This document shows positions 1-9,594 of a stretch of 21,318 bases of DNA, piece by piece; positions within the stretch are counted from its first letter, which is position 1, and each line of letters opens with the position of its first letter. Source of the stretch: Protostelium mycophagum (lineage: Eukaryota; Evosea; Variosea; Protosteliida; Protosteliaceae); assembly GCA_002081555.1 (NCBI GenBank), contig KV921182.1, positions 1 to 21,318 of the forward strand, written 5' to 3'. The position numbers and the translations under genes were made by a program. The notes beneath the pieces were generated by a model, which worked only from the letters and a program-made list of their open reading frames with translations, was not told the origin of the DNA and ran no database searches.

Positions 1-290
1 TCTGCGATCGACGTTTGATTTCGTGTGATCTCATCTCAACTACAAAGAGCCAGCGTACATTCAGGTCATCAATTCGCAAGGCCAATAAGACGATGTATAA
101 ACACTGCCAGTTATAAAGCGGAGTGGAATCACATGAAGGCCGCTTCATCAGGTGTGTATATCATTACTGAGCAATTTAAAAATCAATGGTAACTCATCGT
201 CATCGTTAAGAGTTCATAGAATTACGAGCGGGGCGGTGTCACAGAAGGCACATCAGAGGAACAGAGGAACAGAGCGCCGAAGTCTTAGAG

Positions 291-479
291 ATGGCTGACG
301 TCATGAAGAAGCTTTTGATTCAGAGGGTGTATGAGGAAATGGCATCATCACAAAAAAATGTTGGATTTTTTAACCCCAAAACAATTGGACAGAATGCTAA
401 AAGAATACGACGACACTCTCCAAGTATTTATTCAATTATTCAAATCATAAACTTTTTGACCCCTTCTGGGCATACGTAA
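291..479 (+). pseudogene. Chimeric 62-codon ORF over the stray fragment
   Basis: An ATG at 291 (MADVMKKLLIQRVYEEM) opens a 62-codon frame that enters the copied Zn2Cys6-gene fragment out of the parent frame and ends at 479. The first 20 codons look like a normal start, but I recognise no family. It may be the start of another gene cut by the inserted fragment, a new chimeric ORF, or chance. The upstream 1-290 holds no coding signal that I can see, only a short direct repeat (AGAGGAAC twice, 255-273). Confidence 0.25.
352..448 (+). repeat. Stray copy of an exon/intron piece of the Zn2Cys6 gene
   Basis: This 97-bp stretch is the reverse complement of 10483-10580, where it forms the end of exon 7 and the start of the following intron of the Zn2Cys6 transcription-factor gene. 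About 80 bp, covering the exon part and the first bases of the intron, are identical. The last part has three substitutions and a one-base length difference. Because intron sequence is included, the copy arose at the DNA level, not by retrocopying. Read in the parent frame it gives MLDFLTPKQLDRML and continues to a TAA at 447-449. It lies 80 bp beyond the 3' end of the SAAL1-like gene. Confidence 0.85.
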
Positions 480-526
480 ACAAAATAGTTGGTTTGCGGT
501 TGGATTGCCGAAAAACACAAAAAATT

Positions 527-1902
527 CTATTTTTCATTATATTTTTTGATGATCTCTATGATATTGTCGACGCTCTCCTCTTCCCTTTGAAAGATTTCCA
601 GATACAGCTTCTCATCTAAAGATGTGAGTCTTGTCACTCGAATCCTTGTGAACTCACTTCTTTTGTAATGTTGAAACAATGTGGAATTAAAATCAACCCC
701 AACGTTGTAGATCACATTCAAAGCGCTGTCATTCGTTTCGTTTGTGGCCTCCCCGCGTGTCAGAAGATTAACCATGACGGTCAATAAGCGGAAAGCGTTC
801 ACTTCTTGTTGTAGATAGTCAGTCAGTGAGGGGGTCGTCGACATTATTTCCACAATCTGTACAGCAGAATTTTGAGCTTCGCCACTGCGAAAGTTGGAAA
901 AAATTTTCAATACGTCGACAAATCATCACCTTATGTGTGAGTCTTCCTCAGAATTGTCGACAATATTCAACAAGGTGCTATAAATAGAAGAATCTATCAG
1001 ATCTGCAGCCGTGTTGTTGTCACAGAAGATTAGTGAATGCAACAGGGCACAGGTCCTTTCTATCAGCGTGGAATTTGTATTTCGCTCCAAAATCTCTGCC
1101 AGCCTTCCCAGGGACAACGGTTCTCGGAATAGTTTTAGGGTCAGCCCTGATGCGTGGGTGGTCAAACCTGTGGCACCATCTTTTGTGCCCATTTTACAGT
1201 GCAACGCCACCGTGAAAAGTCTCAAAGTCTCAGCGAGGACGAGCGAGTCGTCGCATTCTATTAAAACTGTACCAAGTGTACAAATGACAGTGGTGTCAGA
1301 ACTGACACGTGGTGACGTGGTGAAAAAGGATGTACATAGTTCTGGCACTGTCGACATGTTGGCCAATATCCCAACACAAATTTCCTTCAAAAATCAGAAG
1401 TCCAACTTCTAAGATCATTAACTTTCTCCTCGAATGCTTCTGCATCAAAGATGCAATATAAGACAAATCATGTTCCAAAGTCAAGTTCAATGTACTCACC
1501 ACGAGCCGACCAGAATGTTGACGCCACGTGGAAATGATGTGATGAAGAACCTCCACAAGTCCAAGATTCGCGAGGGATGTGCATTGTTCTGGTGTGGCTG
1601 AAAGATCCCACAGAAAGGTGCCTGCTTCTATTTTGACCTCTTCTTCTGCGATAAATTCTCCCTCCTCTTGTGTTGTCGGTGCTAGTTTTTTTAGAGGCGA
1701 ATTAATCAAGATGTGTAGCAATACCTAAACCAATATGCAGTTGAGATATAGATGTATCCATGTTTTGGCCATCTCCTTCATCTTGCTTCTGTAATTCTTT
1801 GGGTAGCAGAGTGATGATGTTCTTTAAAATATATGAAGGTTCAACAAATACAGAGGTAGTATTATCGTCATCTCCTCTATCCTCATCCTGATGTTGGGTC
1901 AT
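527..1902 (-). CDS. SAAL1-like armadillo-type protein, 4 exons
   Basis: Exons on the minus strand are 1902-1725, 1681-1500, 1384-930 and 884-527 (introns 43, 115 and 45 nt), giving 390 residues. Exon 2 has FLWDLSATPEQCTSL and exon 3 begins EICVGILANMS, which line up with RVWDMS...LREICVGILGNM of animal SAAL1. The spacing between these blocks also matches. Near the C-terminus, SLDEKLYLEIF resembles the SAAL1 KLFDLDEKLMLEW block. Human SAAL1 is longer (about 474). The family has armadillo-like helical repeats; in mammals it is linked to cell-cycle entry, and its role in protists is unknown. The start is the ATG at 1902, whose CATG also holds the longest possible start of the divergent neighbour. 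A 116-bp part of exon 4 recurs at 9595-9702. Confidence 0.82.
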
Positions 1903-3125
1903 GATTGTGATTTTATCTGCCCCATTTTGTAAAGCGAATCCCGCGCGCTTTTCTGCAACACAATTTTTAAATCAAGCAACAGGACAGCCTCAAGACATGA
2001 TCTCCAATGTCTCAGTCAGAAAGAGAAGGAAGGTGTCGAGTGCTGATATTGCCTTGCCGCCCGCGCCTTCGCAGATTTATAATTTGAATAATGGACCACC
2101 TCCCCGAGTCAAAGTTCTTCGAGCACCTTCAAGCCCTCAACCCTCTGTAAGAAATAACCGATGAGCCAAAATGACAATTCATTAGGCACAGAAACTGGCG
2201 GAAGAGCTGCAATCCAAAGTGGCGAGCATCAAGAAAGAGAAGGAGGAAAGATTATTACAACAGATGAGAGACACAAAAGCTAGAGTTCACAACACAGAGA
2301 GAAAGCGCCGAAGATTAGACCTCGAGAGGGAAAACATTAATGTGAGTTTCCTGATTGTCTATACCCAACTGACTTTGCTCTATCAGGTGTCGAAAAGAGG
2401 TCGAGTTTTTGATGAGGTGGAGGGCACAAAGCAAGGTGATGAACAGGCTCTGCGGTCTTTAGAAGAGAGAACTTTGAATGAGACGTATGGAACGATGAAG
2501 ATTGTGTCAGAAAAAAAACGCAAAGAGGATGCGGCACAATTTGTGGCTGTCTTTCGTCGACATGAGATGGAGAAAAGCAGGAAAAAAGCGGTGGAATGGC
2601 GCGACATCAAAGACAATTTCCTGGATCCCACCATGTGAGTTCAATGACAAAAATTATAATTACAACCTTTCAAAAGCATTGACCCAAGTACAGAGAGATA
2701 GAGGTGCAAGCAGCTCAAGAAGAGCAGCAAAGAATGGAGGAGCAAAGCCAAAGAGAAGCTGAAGTGGAGTACTGGGAAATAAGGAGGCAGACTGAAGAAA
2801 TCAGAAGGCAAGAAAAAACTAAGTTTTCGAAGGTTCAACAGACGCAAAGATTGCTGAGAAAGAGGTGAGACAAAAAAAAAATAGATTTATTCATTCCATA
2901 TGTTGATTCATCTGAAGATATTGCGAAGCCATGCGACAGCAATTGATAGATAAACTGGAGCAGAAGGGCATCGTTCTGGAGCCTCTATGCGGCTGCCACG
3001 ACGATCCGCTGTTACACAATGTTGAATTCTGTGCACCAAGCTGCATGTTCCACAACAATCCCAATTTCTTCAACAAACTACTGATCGAGATGCTTTCTAT
3101 ACACGGAATCAGGCTGTTTGGGTAG
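1901..3125 (+). CDS. Coiled-coil protein with CCDC15-like Cys-rich C-terminus, 5 exons
   Basis: Exons are 1901-2146, 2186-2341, 2387-2634, 2694-2864 and 2918-3125. From the ATG at 1901 this is 342 residues. The in-frame ATG at 1997 (MISNVSVRKRRK) would give 310 and is the likelier start, since the first lies in the SAAL1 start codon. The N-terminal part is basic and proline-rich. The middle is long charged helix rich in E, K, R and Q. The last exon has KLEQKGIVLEPLCGCHDDP followed by a Cys-containing block and HNNPNFF. From memory, this resembles the LPPLCSCG...CANNCVFYKNP ending of CCDC15, a centriole-associated protein. That identity is a family-level inference. The 45-nt intron 2342-2386 is in frame and stop-free, so its retention would add 15 residues. 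Confidence 0.7.
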
Positions 3126-3174
3126 AATAAAATCAACAGAAAGAAGAAGTCGGAAAGACCTCTTGTATTCGTGA

Positions 3175-4076
3175 TCAGAATGCGCCTGCACCCTTTCCGG
3201 CAAATGCGTTAAGGATATCGAAACGGTTCTTGTAGCCCCCAATAAGGTTCTTCAAGATGCTGATGTCATTGATCAATCCTGCAGAGACGTCTGCTTGGTT
3301 GCGACGCATGGCACTCAGGGAGTTGACGTTGACTGTGTCGTCCTGAAGAATCTTGGAGAGAATGTCAATATCTTTGACAAAGTCCCTCTTGGCGGATCCT
3401 GTCACATGTCAAAATGACATGTTCCATGTAGAGTCACCTGCTCCAGCGCCCTTCCCAGCGAACGCATTGATGATATCAAAGCGGTTCTTTTCGCCACCGA
3501 TCAGGTTCTTCAAGGCACTGATCTTGTTGATGAGTCCAGCACTAGAATCAGATCTCTTAGAGAAAGCAGATCCGCGGCCTGGAAGATTTAATCGTTATAA
3601 TTTTAGTGGTTCTTATTAACCGCACCTAAGATTCCCTCCAAAAGCTCAACCTTGGCCATTTTAGAGCTGAAAATGTTGTTGACTATGTCTATTTGATTGT
3701 TGAAGTCTCTCTTTCCAGAACCAGCCGCGTCCCCTGTCACGAGTTAACCCTTATGATCGTCTACAATTCCGGAAATCTCACCGAAAAATCCGTTCAGTAT
3801 GTCGAAGTGGTTCTTTTCACCACCGACAATGTTCTTAAGAATGCTGATGTCGTTGATTCCCCCAACGCTAGAGTCCTTAAAGATGCCCTGGTTGACGAGG
3901 TAGTTGTAGGCGTCGTTGTTGATGAATGAGTCCATCGCCTCCATGTTCGAGAGGCTGCTGAAATTTTCGGAGATCTTTTCGGTGTATTTTTCAGCGGCGA
4001 GGTTCTCGGTGATTTGTGCCTGTGCGGAGAAGAGGCACAAGGCCAAAGAGATCCCAAAGAGGATGTTGGTTTTCAT
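3175..4076 (-). CDS. Secreted tandem-repeat protein, function unknown, 4 exons
   Basis: Exons are 4076-3782, 3733-3626, 3578-3438 and 3398-3175 (introns 48, 47 and 39 nt), giving 255 residues. The N-terminus MKTNILFGISLALCLFSAQAQ is a classic signal peptide, so the ATG at 4076 is preferred over one at 4106. The mature chain repeats a unit of the form (G/A)GxINDISILKN(I/L)(V/I)GGEKN(R/H)FDI(L/I)NxF three times, separated by shorter degenerate units beginning RDFxxxIDIxxxI. The periodic I/L pattern suggests amphipathic helices. GKGAGA glycine-rich ends close two of the units. All introns break the codon of a glycine after its first base, as if exons and repeat units multiplied together. I recognise no domain. 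It could be an extracellular matrix, stalk or c-type lineage-specific protein; none of this is shown. Confidence 0.78.
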
Positions 4077-4318
4077 GTCTAAAGTAAGTGTGTCTGTTGA
4101 GTACAAGTGAGCGTAGATAATGAGAGAGCAGTGGAACGAAAGATGAGCATCCAGGGGCCAGCATTTGGAAGAAATTATGTGACATTGTGGATAGCGTCCA
4201 TTTCTTTGACAAATTGGATTTGCGTTTGCCTCACTCGATTTTTATTGGATATCTACAATGTAGAAGCTGGTGGCGATGAGGGCTGCGACTGGAGAAACAT
4301 GACGCGAAGAAAATGACC
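4077..4318. other. Spacer upstream of the secreted-repeat gene
   Basis: About 240 bp separate the start of the secreted-repeat gene from the stop of the RhoGAP gene. It must contain the promoter of the former and the 3' end signal of the latter. I see no convincing TATA box, repeat or RNA gene; the ORFs that cross it look like chance. Confidence 0.5.
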
Positions 4319-5877
4319 TCATTGCAAGCTCTTGTGGAAGAAGATGAGTTGCTCGACTGCAGCCACCGATGAAGAGTTGTCCGACATCATGGCCGCGCTC
4401 GAGTTGAGTGATACATTTTGTCTATGGTTGTCATCATCATGCGGATGTCGTATCATCAGTCATCACCTCATAAAGATGGGAGCAAACACCATTGCCAAGT
4501 TGTGCGAGTCCATCCGATTTTCGGTCGAGAATTCTGATACGTCTGAGAGAAATGCTAAAATATACAATAACAATGTGCGATTCGCCAAGTGAAGATGCGA
4601 GATGATCGCTTGGAACTTTTGCCTGACAGCATCATCCAAACGCCTCTCGAATAATTCGGCTGCACATTTTAGGTCTCGTTGTATATGGTCTATAAATAGA
4701 ACACTCACCACTCATCATCAGGAATTTCCCGTAGCAATATGGTGATACGACTGGTTCGGGAAGATCTCTTAGATACTAAATATAATGAATAAAATTTAAT
4801 TCACCAAGATCACCTTTTTCAACAGGGCTGCGACCAGATTTGGATCTTGCTTCATGTTTTTCCAGTTGAGATCTTCGCCTGAGATATCTCAGGCTCATGT
4901 GACCCGTCTACAACGCTGTAAACGAAAAGACCCACCGCTGTCGATTTTTCTCCGTAGTTGGTCCAGATCGTGTTGGTTCGCGCTCACCCTAAAAATACCC
5001 TCCTCTCGCAGTCCCTTCTCTCTCAGCCAATTGACACATTGTGACACGACCTGTTAGATTGACACCTCATCACCATGACATGTCCTTACACTTGGCACTT
5101 CTTGTTGTGTTTTTCCTTCACGCGCCAGGACTTCTTCGAGGGAAACGCCGAATCGAACTTTTAGATTCGAACTTGGTTTCTGCATGCATTATTTTCCCGC
5201 CAAAATTTTCCACTGCACGACCCACCCTCGAGAAAGACGAAAAAGGTGAGGACGGCATTGACACACTCTTTCTATAACTTGACTTTACCGTTTCATCAGC
5301 CTTATAGACGGATGTTGTGAATCCATCGCTGCTATCTGTTTTCGTCATCAGAGGCACCATTATCGAACCTTCACCTTTATGTTTTTTCCGTCCAATGGAC
5401 AAGAGACTGAGCAGACCCAGCTTCTTCTGGGCCTCTCTTTCCATTGTGCGCGGTGTTTGCTGATTACAATCAGATCATTTAAATCTGAACTCTGAGATCT
5501 GCTCAAACATGTTCTCACACTTACATTCACAGGCGACATCGGGGCAGAGTGGCTCTTCTTGTCCTGTTCTGCATCACTTCCAGTCATCATCAAAGCACGC
5601 TCACCTCTAACTCGTTGTCATCTTCCAGCTGCTTTAGGCTATATTCCAGTCTTGGCCCAAGAGAAAGATTGGAGACACTCTTTGCAAGTGTTCTGACCTT
5701 CTTCTGTGTGCTTGGTGGTTTAACAACAGTCGATTCAGATCGTCTCCTTGTATCTGCCCTCTCGAGTTCTAATGCAAGAGGCGGTATGTAAGGCTGTATT
5801 GGCGATGATCTCTCTCTCTGCACATTTCCATCATCTGAGATGGTTATGCTGCGCCATTCGTCCTTCTTGCTCATCAC
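4319..5877 (-). CDS. RhoGAP-domain protein, 9 exons
   Basis: Exons are 5877-5605, 5563-5525, 5459-5226, 5179-5090, 5050-4936, 4878-4814, 4775-4709, 4659-4467 and 4421-4319, giving 392 residues. The domain, roughly residues 190-375, accelerates GTP hydrolysis on Rho/Rac/Cdc42 GTPases. It begins FGVSLEEVLAREG, has the arginine finger in GLREEGIFRVSAN (Arg about 233), then KKYLRDLPEPVV, and the conserved NRMDSHNLAMVFAPIFMR. The N-terminal third is Ser/Thr- and basic-rich and probably disordered, so it likely carries localisation or phosphorylation sites. Introns are 38-65 nt. A 19-nt intron at 4690-4708 is possible on paper, but the 49-nt alternative ending GTGCAG matches the family. The intron 5180-5225 contains the TTTCCCGCCAAAA word. 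Confidence 0.88.
5193..5205 (-). promoter_or_regulatory. E2F-like 13-mer inside a RhoGAP intron
   Basis: TTTCCCGCCAAAA on the plus strand, so TTTTGGCGGGAAA in the sense of the gene. It is identical to copies at 7685, 10457 and 13867 and fits the E2F/DP consensus. It lies wholly inside the 46-nt intron 5180-5225. Confidence 0.5.
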
Positions 5878-6066
5878 AATGTCTCAGAGGTCAAGGTTAA
5901 AATTGGCCGTTAAATAAATACAGGTAGGCTGATGCAAAACAGCCAACGGTTGTCCGCAGCCAGGCAGATCGGGAATTTTCGCCTCGTTGTAGATTACCAC
6001 ATTGAATTTTTAACATTTTCAATAATAAAACCGAACGTTATCTTTTATATGTGACAGAAGCAGGAT
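5878..6066. other. Spacer between RhoGAP start and alpha-tubulin 3' end
   Basis: This 189-bp spacer must hold the RhoGAP promoter and the tubulin 3' UTR. It has an AT-rich stretch near 6005-6050 and one copy of the word CTCGTTGTAGAT (5984-5995). No gene is seen. Confidence 0.5.
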
Positions 6067-7478
6067 TTACATCTCCTCTTCCCCCTCCTCAGCTCCGTCA
6101 GTGGAGTCGGCGGCAACCTCTTCGTAGTCCTTCTCGAGGGCAGCCAGATCCTCTCTGGCCTCGGAGAACTCTCCTTCCTCCATACCCTCACCGACGTACC
6201 AGTGGACGAAGGCTCTCTTGGCGTACATGAGATCGAATTTGGTGTTAATTCTGCCGAAGACTTCGGCGATGGCGGTGGTGTTGGAGATCATGCAGAGGGC
6301 GCGGTTGACCTTGGCGAGGTCTCCGCCTGGAATGACTGTGGGTGCCTCGTTGTTAATACCGCACTTGAATCCGGTGGGACACCAGTCCACGAATTGGATG
6401 GTCTTCTTGGTCTTGATGTTGGCGATGGCTTGGGTGACATCCTTTGGCACGATGTCTCCTCTGTACATGAGACAGCATGACATGTACTTTCCGGCGCGGG
6501 GGTCGACCTTGGCCATCATGGAGCGGGCCTCGAAAGCTTGTGTGGTGAGCTCAGCGACGGTCATGGTCTCATGGTAAGATTTGTGCTGGGCGATGACTGG
6601 GGCGTAAGAGCAGAGCATAAAGTGGATTCTGGGGTAAGGCACCAAGTTGGTCTGGAACTCGTTGATGTCAACGTTCAGAGATCCATCAAAGCGGAGAGAA
6701 GCGGTGAGTGAGGAGATGACCTGTGCGACGAGGCGGTTGAGGTTGGTGTAAGAAGGGCGCTCGATGTCGAGTTGGCTCTTGCAGATATCGTAAATGGCTT
6801 CATTGTCCAACATGAAAGCAACATCAGTGTGCTCCAAGAGAGCGTGTGTGGAAAGTACAGAGTTGTATGGCTCTACGACGGCTGTGGAGACCTGAGGAGA
6901 GGGGTAGATGCAGAAATCAAGCTTGGACTTCTTTCCGTAGTCGATAGACAGACGCTCAAGAAGGAGAGCTCCAAATCCAGATCCAGAACCACCACCAACA
7001 GAGTGGAAGACCTATTTAAATTTTTAGAAAACAGAAAAATGGTGGACCCTTTGAACACATTATGAGAATAAAAATAACTCACAAGGAAACCTTGAAGACC
7101 AGTGCACTGATCTGTGAGTCTTCTGATCTTGTCGAGGGTAATATCGACAAGTTCCTTTCCAACGGTGTAGTGTCCTCTGGCGTAGTTGTTGGCGGCGTCC
7201 TCCTTACCGTTGATGAGGTACTCTGGGTGGAAAAGTTGTCTGTATGCACCAGTTCTGACTTCGTCGATCACAGTTGGCTCAAGATCGACCATGATGGCGC
7301 GAGGGACCTGCTTTCCAGCGGTTGTCTCGCTGAAGAAGGTGAGGGAAGAGTCCTTTCCTGCCTCGAGATTCTTGGTTCCATCAGGGTTAAGTCCGTGCTC
7401 CAGGCAGAACAGCTCCCAACAAGCGTTACCAGATTGGATACCAGCCTGACCGATGTGAATGGAAATGATCTCTCTCAT
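6067..7478 (-). CDS. Alpha-tubulin, 2 exons
   Basis: Exons are 7478-7083 and 7011-6067 (intron 71 nt), giving 446 residues. It is unmistakable alpha-tubulin. It has [28 protein letters not shown], the GTP-binding glycine loop (GGGSGSG, where most have GGGTGSG), the catalytic Glu in [27 protein letters not shown], and an acidic tail. The start at 7478 gives the canonical MREI; an in-frame ATG at 7505 probably lies in leader or a 5' UTR intron. Two oddities stand out. The 38-46 loop reads [16 protein letters not shown], about four residues shorter than usual, so the acetylated Lys40 has no clear equivalent. The chain also ends EEGEEEM, with no terminal tyrosine. It forms the alpha/beta heterodimer of microtubules. 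Confidence 0.98.
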
Positions 7479-7903
7479 AATCTGTGATCCTTCAGCACAA
7501 ACCATCGAAAAGGGGCAGCAAGAAAATGATAAAAGATTAAATCAAAGAGGTCAAGGTTTTCACGTTCAGTGACTTAGGTATCTGATAGGTGAAACGAGAA
7601 CATCCTAAGAGACTCACTTATGTTTATATGTGTGGCGCTCCTCCTTGTGTCTGTGAGAAAATGGGAATCGTCTGGCGGTCTTTTTTTCCCGCCAAAATCT
7701 TCTCTGACACAAAAGCGTCAATAGAACACGTGTGATTTGTTCGCGTTTCCGGACACCACATTGCGGTAATAACCGAGAAGAATTTCCGGTTTGCTTCCTT
7801 TGAATTTTTTTCTCCCTTGCGACTTCACAGAAGAGAACCTTCGAACTACAACGCATAAACACCACGAGGTCCTTCATCGAAGAGGCTAAATCATACGAAG
7901 ATA
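7479..7903. promoter_or_regulatory. Divergent promoter, alpha-tubulin / sepiapterin reductase
   Basis: This 425-bp gap separates two head-to-head genes and holds no gene. On the tubulin strand there is a TATA-like CATATAAACA (7621-7630) just before a possible leader splice donor (GTGAGTC). With an acceptor ending CACAG just before the ATG, this would give a 5' UTR intron. Further upstream lies TTTTGGCGGGAAA (7685-7697). The start of the reductase is preceded by an A-rich leader. Confidence 0.5.
7685..7697 (-). promoter_or_regulatory. E2F-like site upstream of alpha-tubulin
   Basis: TTTCCCGCCAAAA, identical over 13 bp to the three intronic copies. It lies about 55 bp upstream of the TATA-like box of the tubulin gene. 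Tubulin genes are cell-cycle regulated in many protists, so an E2F/DP role is a reasonable inference here. Confidence 0.5.
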
Positions 7904-9284
7904 ATGACGAAACGAAATTTGTTCGTGGTTGTGGGTGCTTCTGTCGGATTTGGTAAGAGCTTAGCTCTTGAAGCTGCCAGAAAATGGAAACAGAGTGACT
8001 TCCTCTTGATCAGCAGAGACGAAGGGAAAATGAAGGAGCTTGGCAGTGAGATCTCAGGAATGCTTGACATTGACGCCGTGATCATGTATAAGCCACTCGA
8101 TCTTTCAGATTTAGACACTTTGGAAGAAAAGTGCTCCCAGATATGGGTGAGCTGATCTGTGATGTCTTACGAAATTGACATTGGACAGGGAACACTCTCT
8201 GCTGCTGATTACGACAAGATTTATATGTTCAACAATGCAGGATCATTAGGTCACGTACAACTCTTGACAACCGCACCAAGCCTGAAAGAGGTGATTCGTT
8301 GATCATTTTTTAAACCTCACTCGACGATATTGCAGAAATTGTTTCTTCACAAAGTCCTGCGAAGAAGCAGCAAAGTTCTGATGCGAGAGTGTTGCTGATC
8401 GTGACAGATCAAAAATTGTATCGATGTGAATGTGACGTCATCCATCTGGTTGGTGAAGCATTTCTTGGCACATTTTACCAAGAACGCGGAAGTAACCGCC
8501 GCTGCGGCACGTGATCTGGTGAAGCCTTTGGCGTCCGAAGCTAAGGTGAGGACATTTATGTGTACATATTTTATATTTTTGTAATAAAACGTTTTATTGA
8601 CGTGATATTTCTGCCACATTTATGTTGAATTTTTCAATATAATTCGAATTTTTTTTGCAAATTAATTTATTTAGCCATTAAATACTAACATTTTCAGATA
8701 TTTTTGGTGAACGTCTCCAGTCTTTGTGCACAGGTAAGACGGAAATATTTTACCGAAAGAACCTACGGTAGCTTAACGTGAATCGAATTGAATACTCGTT
8801 TTGAGATATTTTTAGGTGCCTTTCTCCGGCTTTGGAACTTACTGTACATCCAAAGCTGCGAAGGACATGTTATTCAAAGTGATCGCAGAGGAGGTATTTT
8901 TCTCCATCTACAACTCGCCATTCTCACCACAATGCGACAGTCCCGATTCCTGGAACCCAAGGTGGTCACATTGAATTATGCCCCGGGACCCATGGGAACG
9001 GCCATGGCAACACAAATCATAAACTCTGGCTTTGAACCACTTGTTGCGATGTACGCTGACATGGAACAAAAGGTGAATTTATTCTTTTGTTCAGAAGATG
9101 TTTGAATGACTCTACGAATGACACATCACAGAAAAGCTACGTGTTGGAAGATGACTCTGCGAAAAAGTTGTGCCACATCTTGGAATCATCTCGGTTTACA
9201 ACGGGTAATTTGTTCATCTTCTTTGATGACTGTTGATCGATCACAGGAGATCACATCGATGTGTTTGACGAGTTGGGTTATTAA
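7904..9284 (+). CDS. Sepiapterin reductase-like short-chain dehydrogenase, 8 exons
   Basis: Exons are 7904-8146, 8189-8290, 8408-8545, 8698-8733, 8816-8893, 8941-9072, 9132-9204 and 9247-9284, giving 279 residues (human enzyme 261). Sepiapterin reductase makes the last NADPH-dependent step of tetrahydrobiopterin synthesis in the cytosol. The Rossmann nucleotide motif is VVVGASVGFG near residue 9. MFNNAGSLGHV follows, then VNVSS. The catalytic pair is in GTYCTSKAAKDM (Tyr about 182, Lys about 186). LNYAPGPMGTAMA and the C-terminal DHIDVFDELGY match the family's typical GAHVDFYD ending, which separates it from generic short-chain dehydrogenases. Introns of 117 and 152 nt are longer and more AT-rich than most here. 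Start and stop are unambiguous; TAATAAA overlaps the stop and may serve as poly(A) signal. Confidence 0.92.
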
Positions 9285-9355
9285 TAAATTTTGGTTATGA
9301 CAGATGTGACAAAGGTTTTGATTTCTGCACCATTTTATCTTGTGTCAAATTGCAT

Positions 9356-9411
9356 CTGACCAATCTTCATCGCTCCATTCGTCTCACCCAAAGTTCTCTT
9401 CTAAAGACAGG
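9356..9411 (-). repeat. Inverted fragment of the CCDC15-like gene, exon 3
   Basis: The reverse complement of this stretch aligns to about 2455-2510 of the CCDC15-like gene, sharing TCTTTAGAAGAG, AACTTTG, TGAGACG, ATGGA and CGATGAAGATTG in order. There are several substitutions and small gaps (rough identity 80-85 percent by eye). The gaps break the reading frame, so it is a relic. Confidence 0.7.
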
Positions 9412-9594
9412 GCTGGCTGTGGGATATCATAGCGTAACCGCTCGAAAACATTTTCACTTTGCAGAGACCTTCACCACGGAAGACGCCTGCTGTCGACATC
9501 GGAGTATGTTTACATTTCTGATCGTCACATTAGATCTCGTACATTTTATCCCGTCGCCGGTCATCGCCACCTTCACACCTTCTGACCACTGCTC

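Noticed and set aside
4690-4708. A 19-nt intron in the RhoGAP gene
   Set aside because: GTGAGT...TATAG fits in phase, but extending to the GTGCAG acceptor gives 49 nt, matches the other introns, and removes a non-family insertion before AELFERRLDD.
7614-7877. 87-codon minus-strand frame upstream of alpha-tubulin
   Set aside because: The composition is not protein-like. It covers the TATA-like and E2F-like sites and has no family resemblance, so I treat it as promoter DNA.
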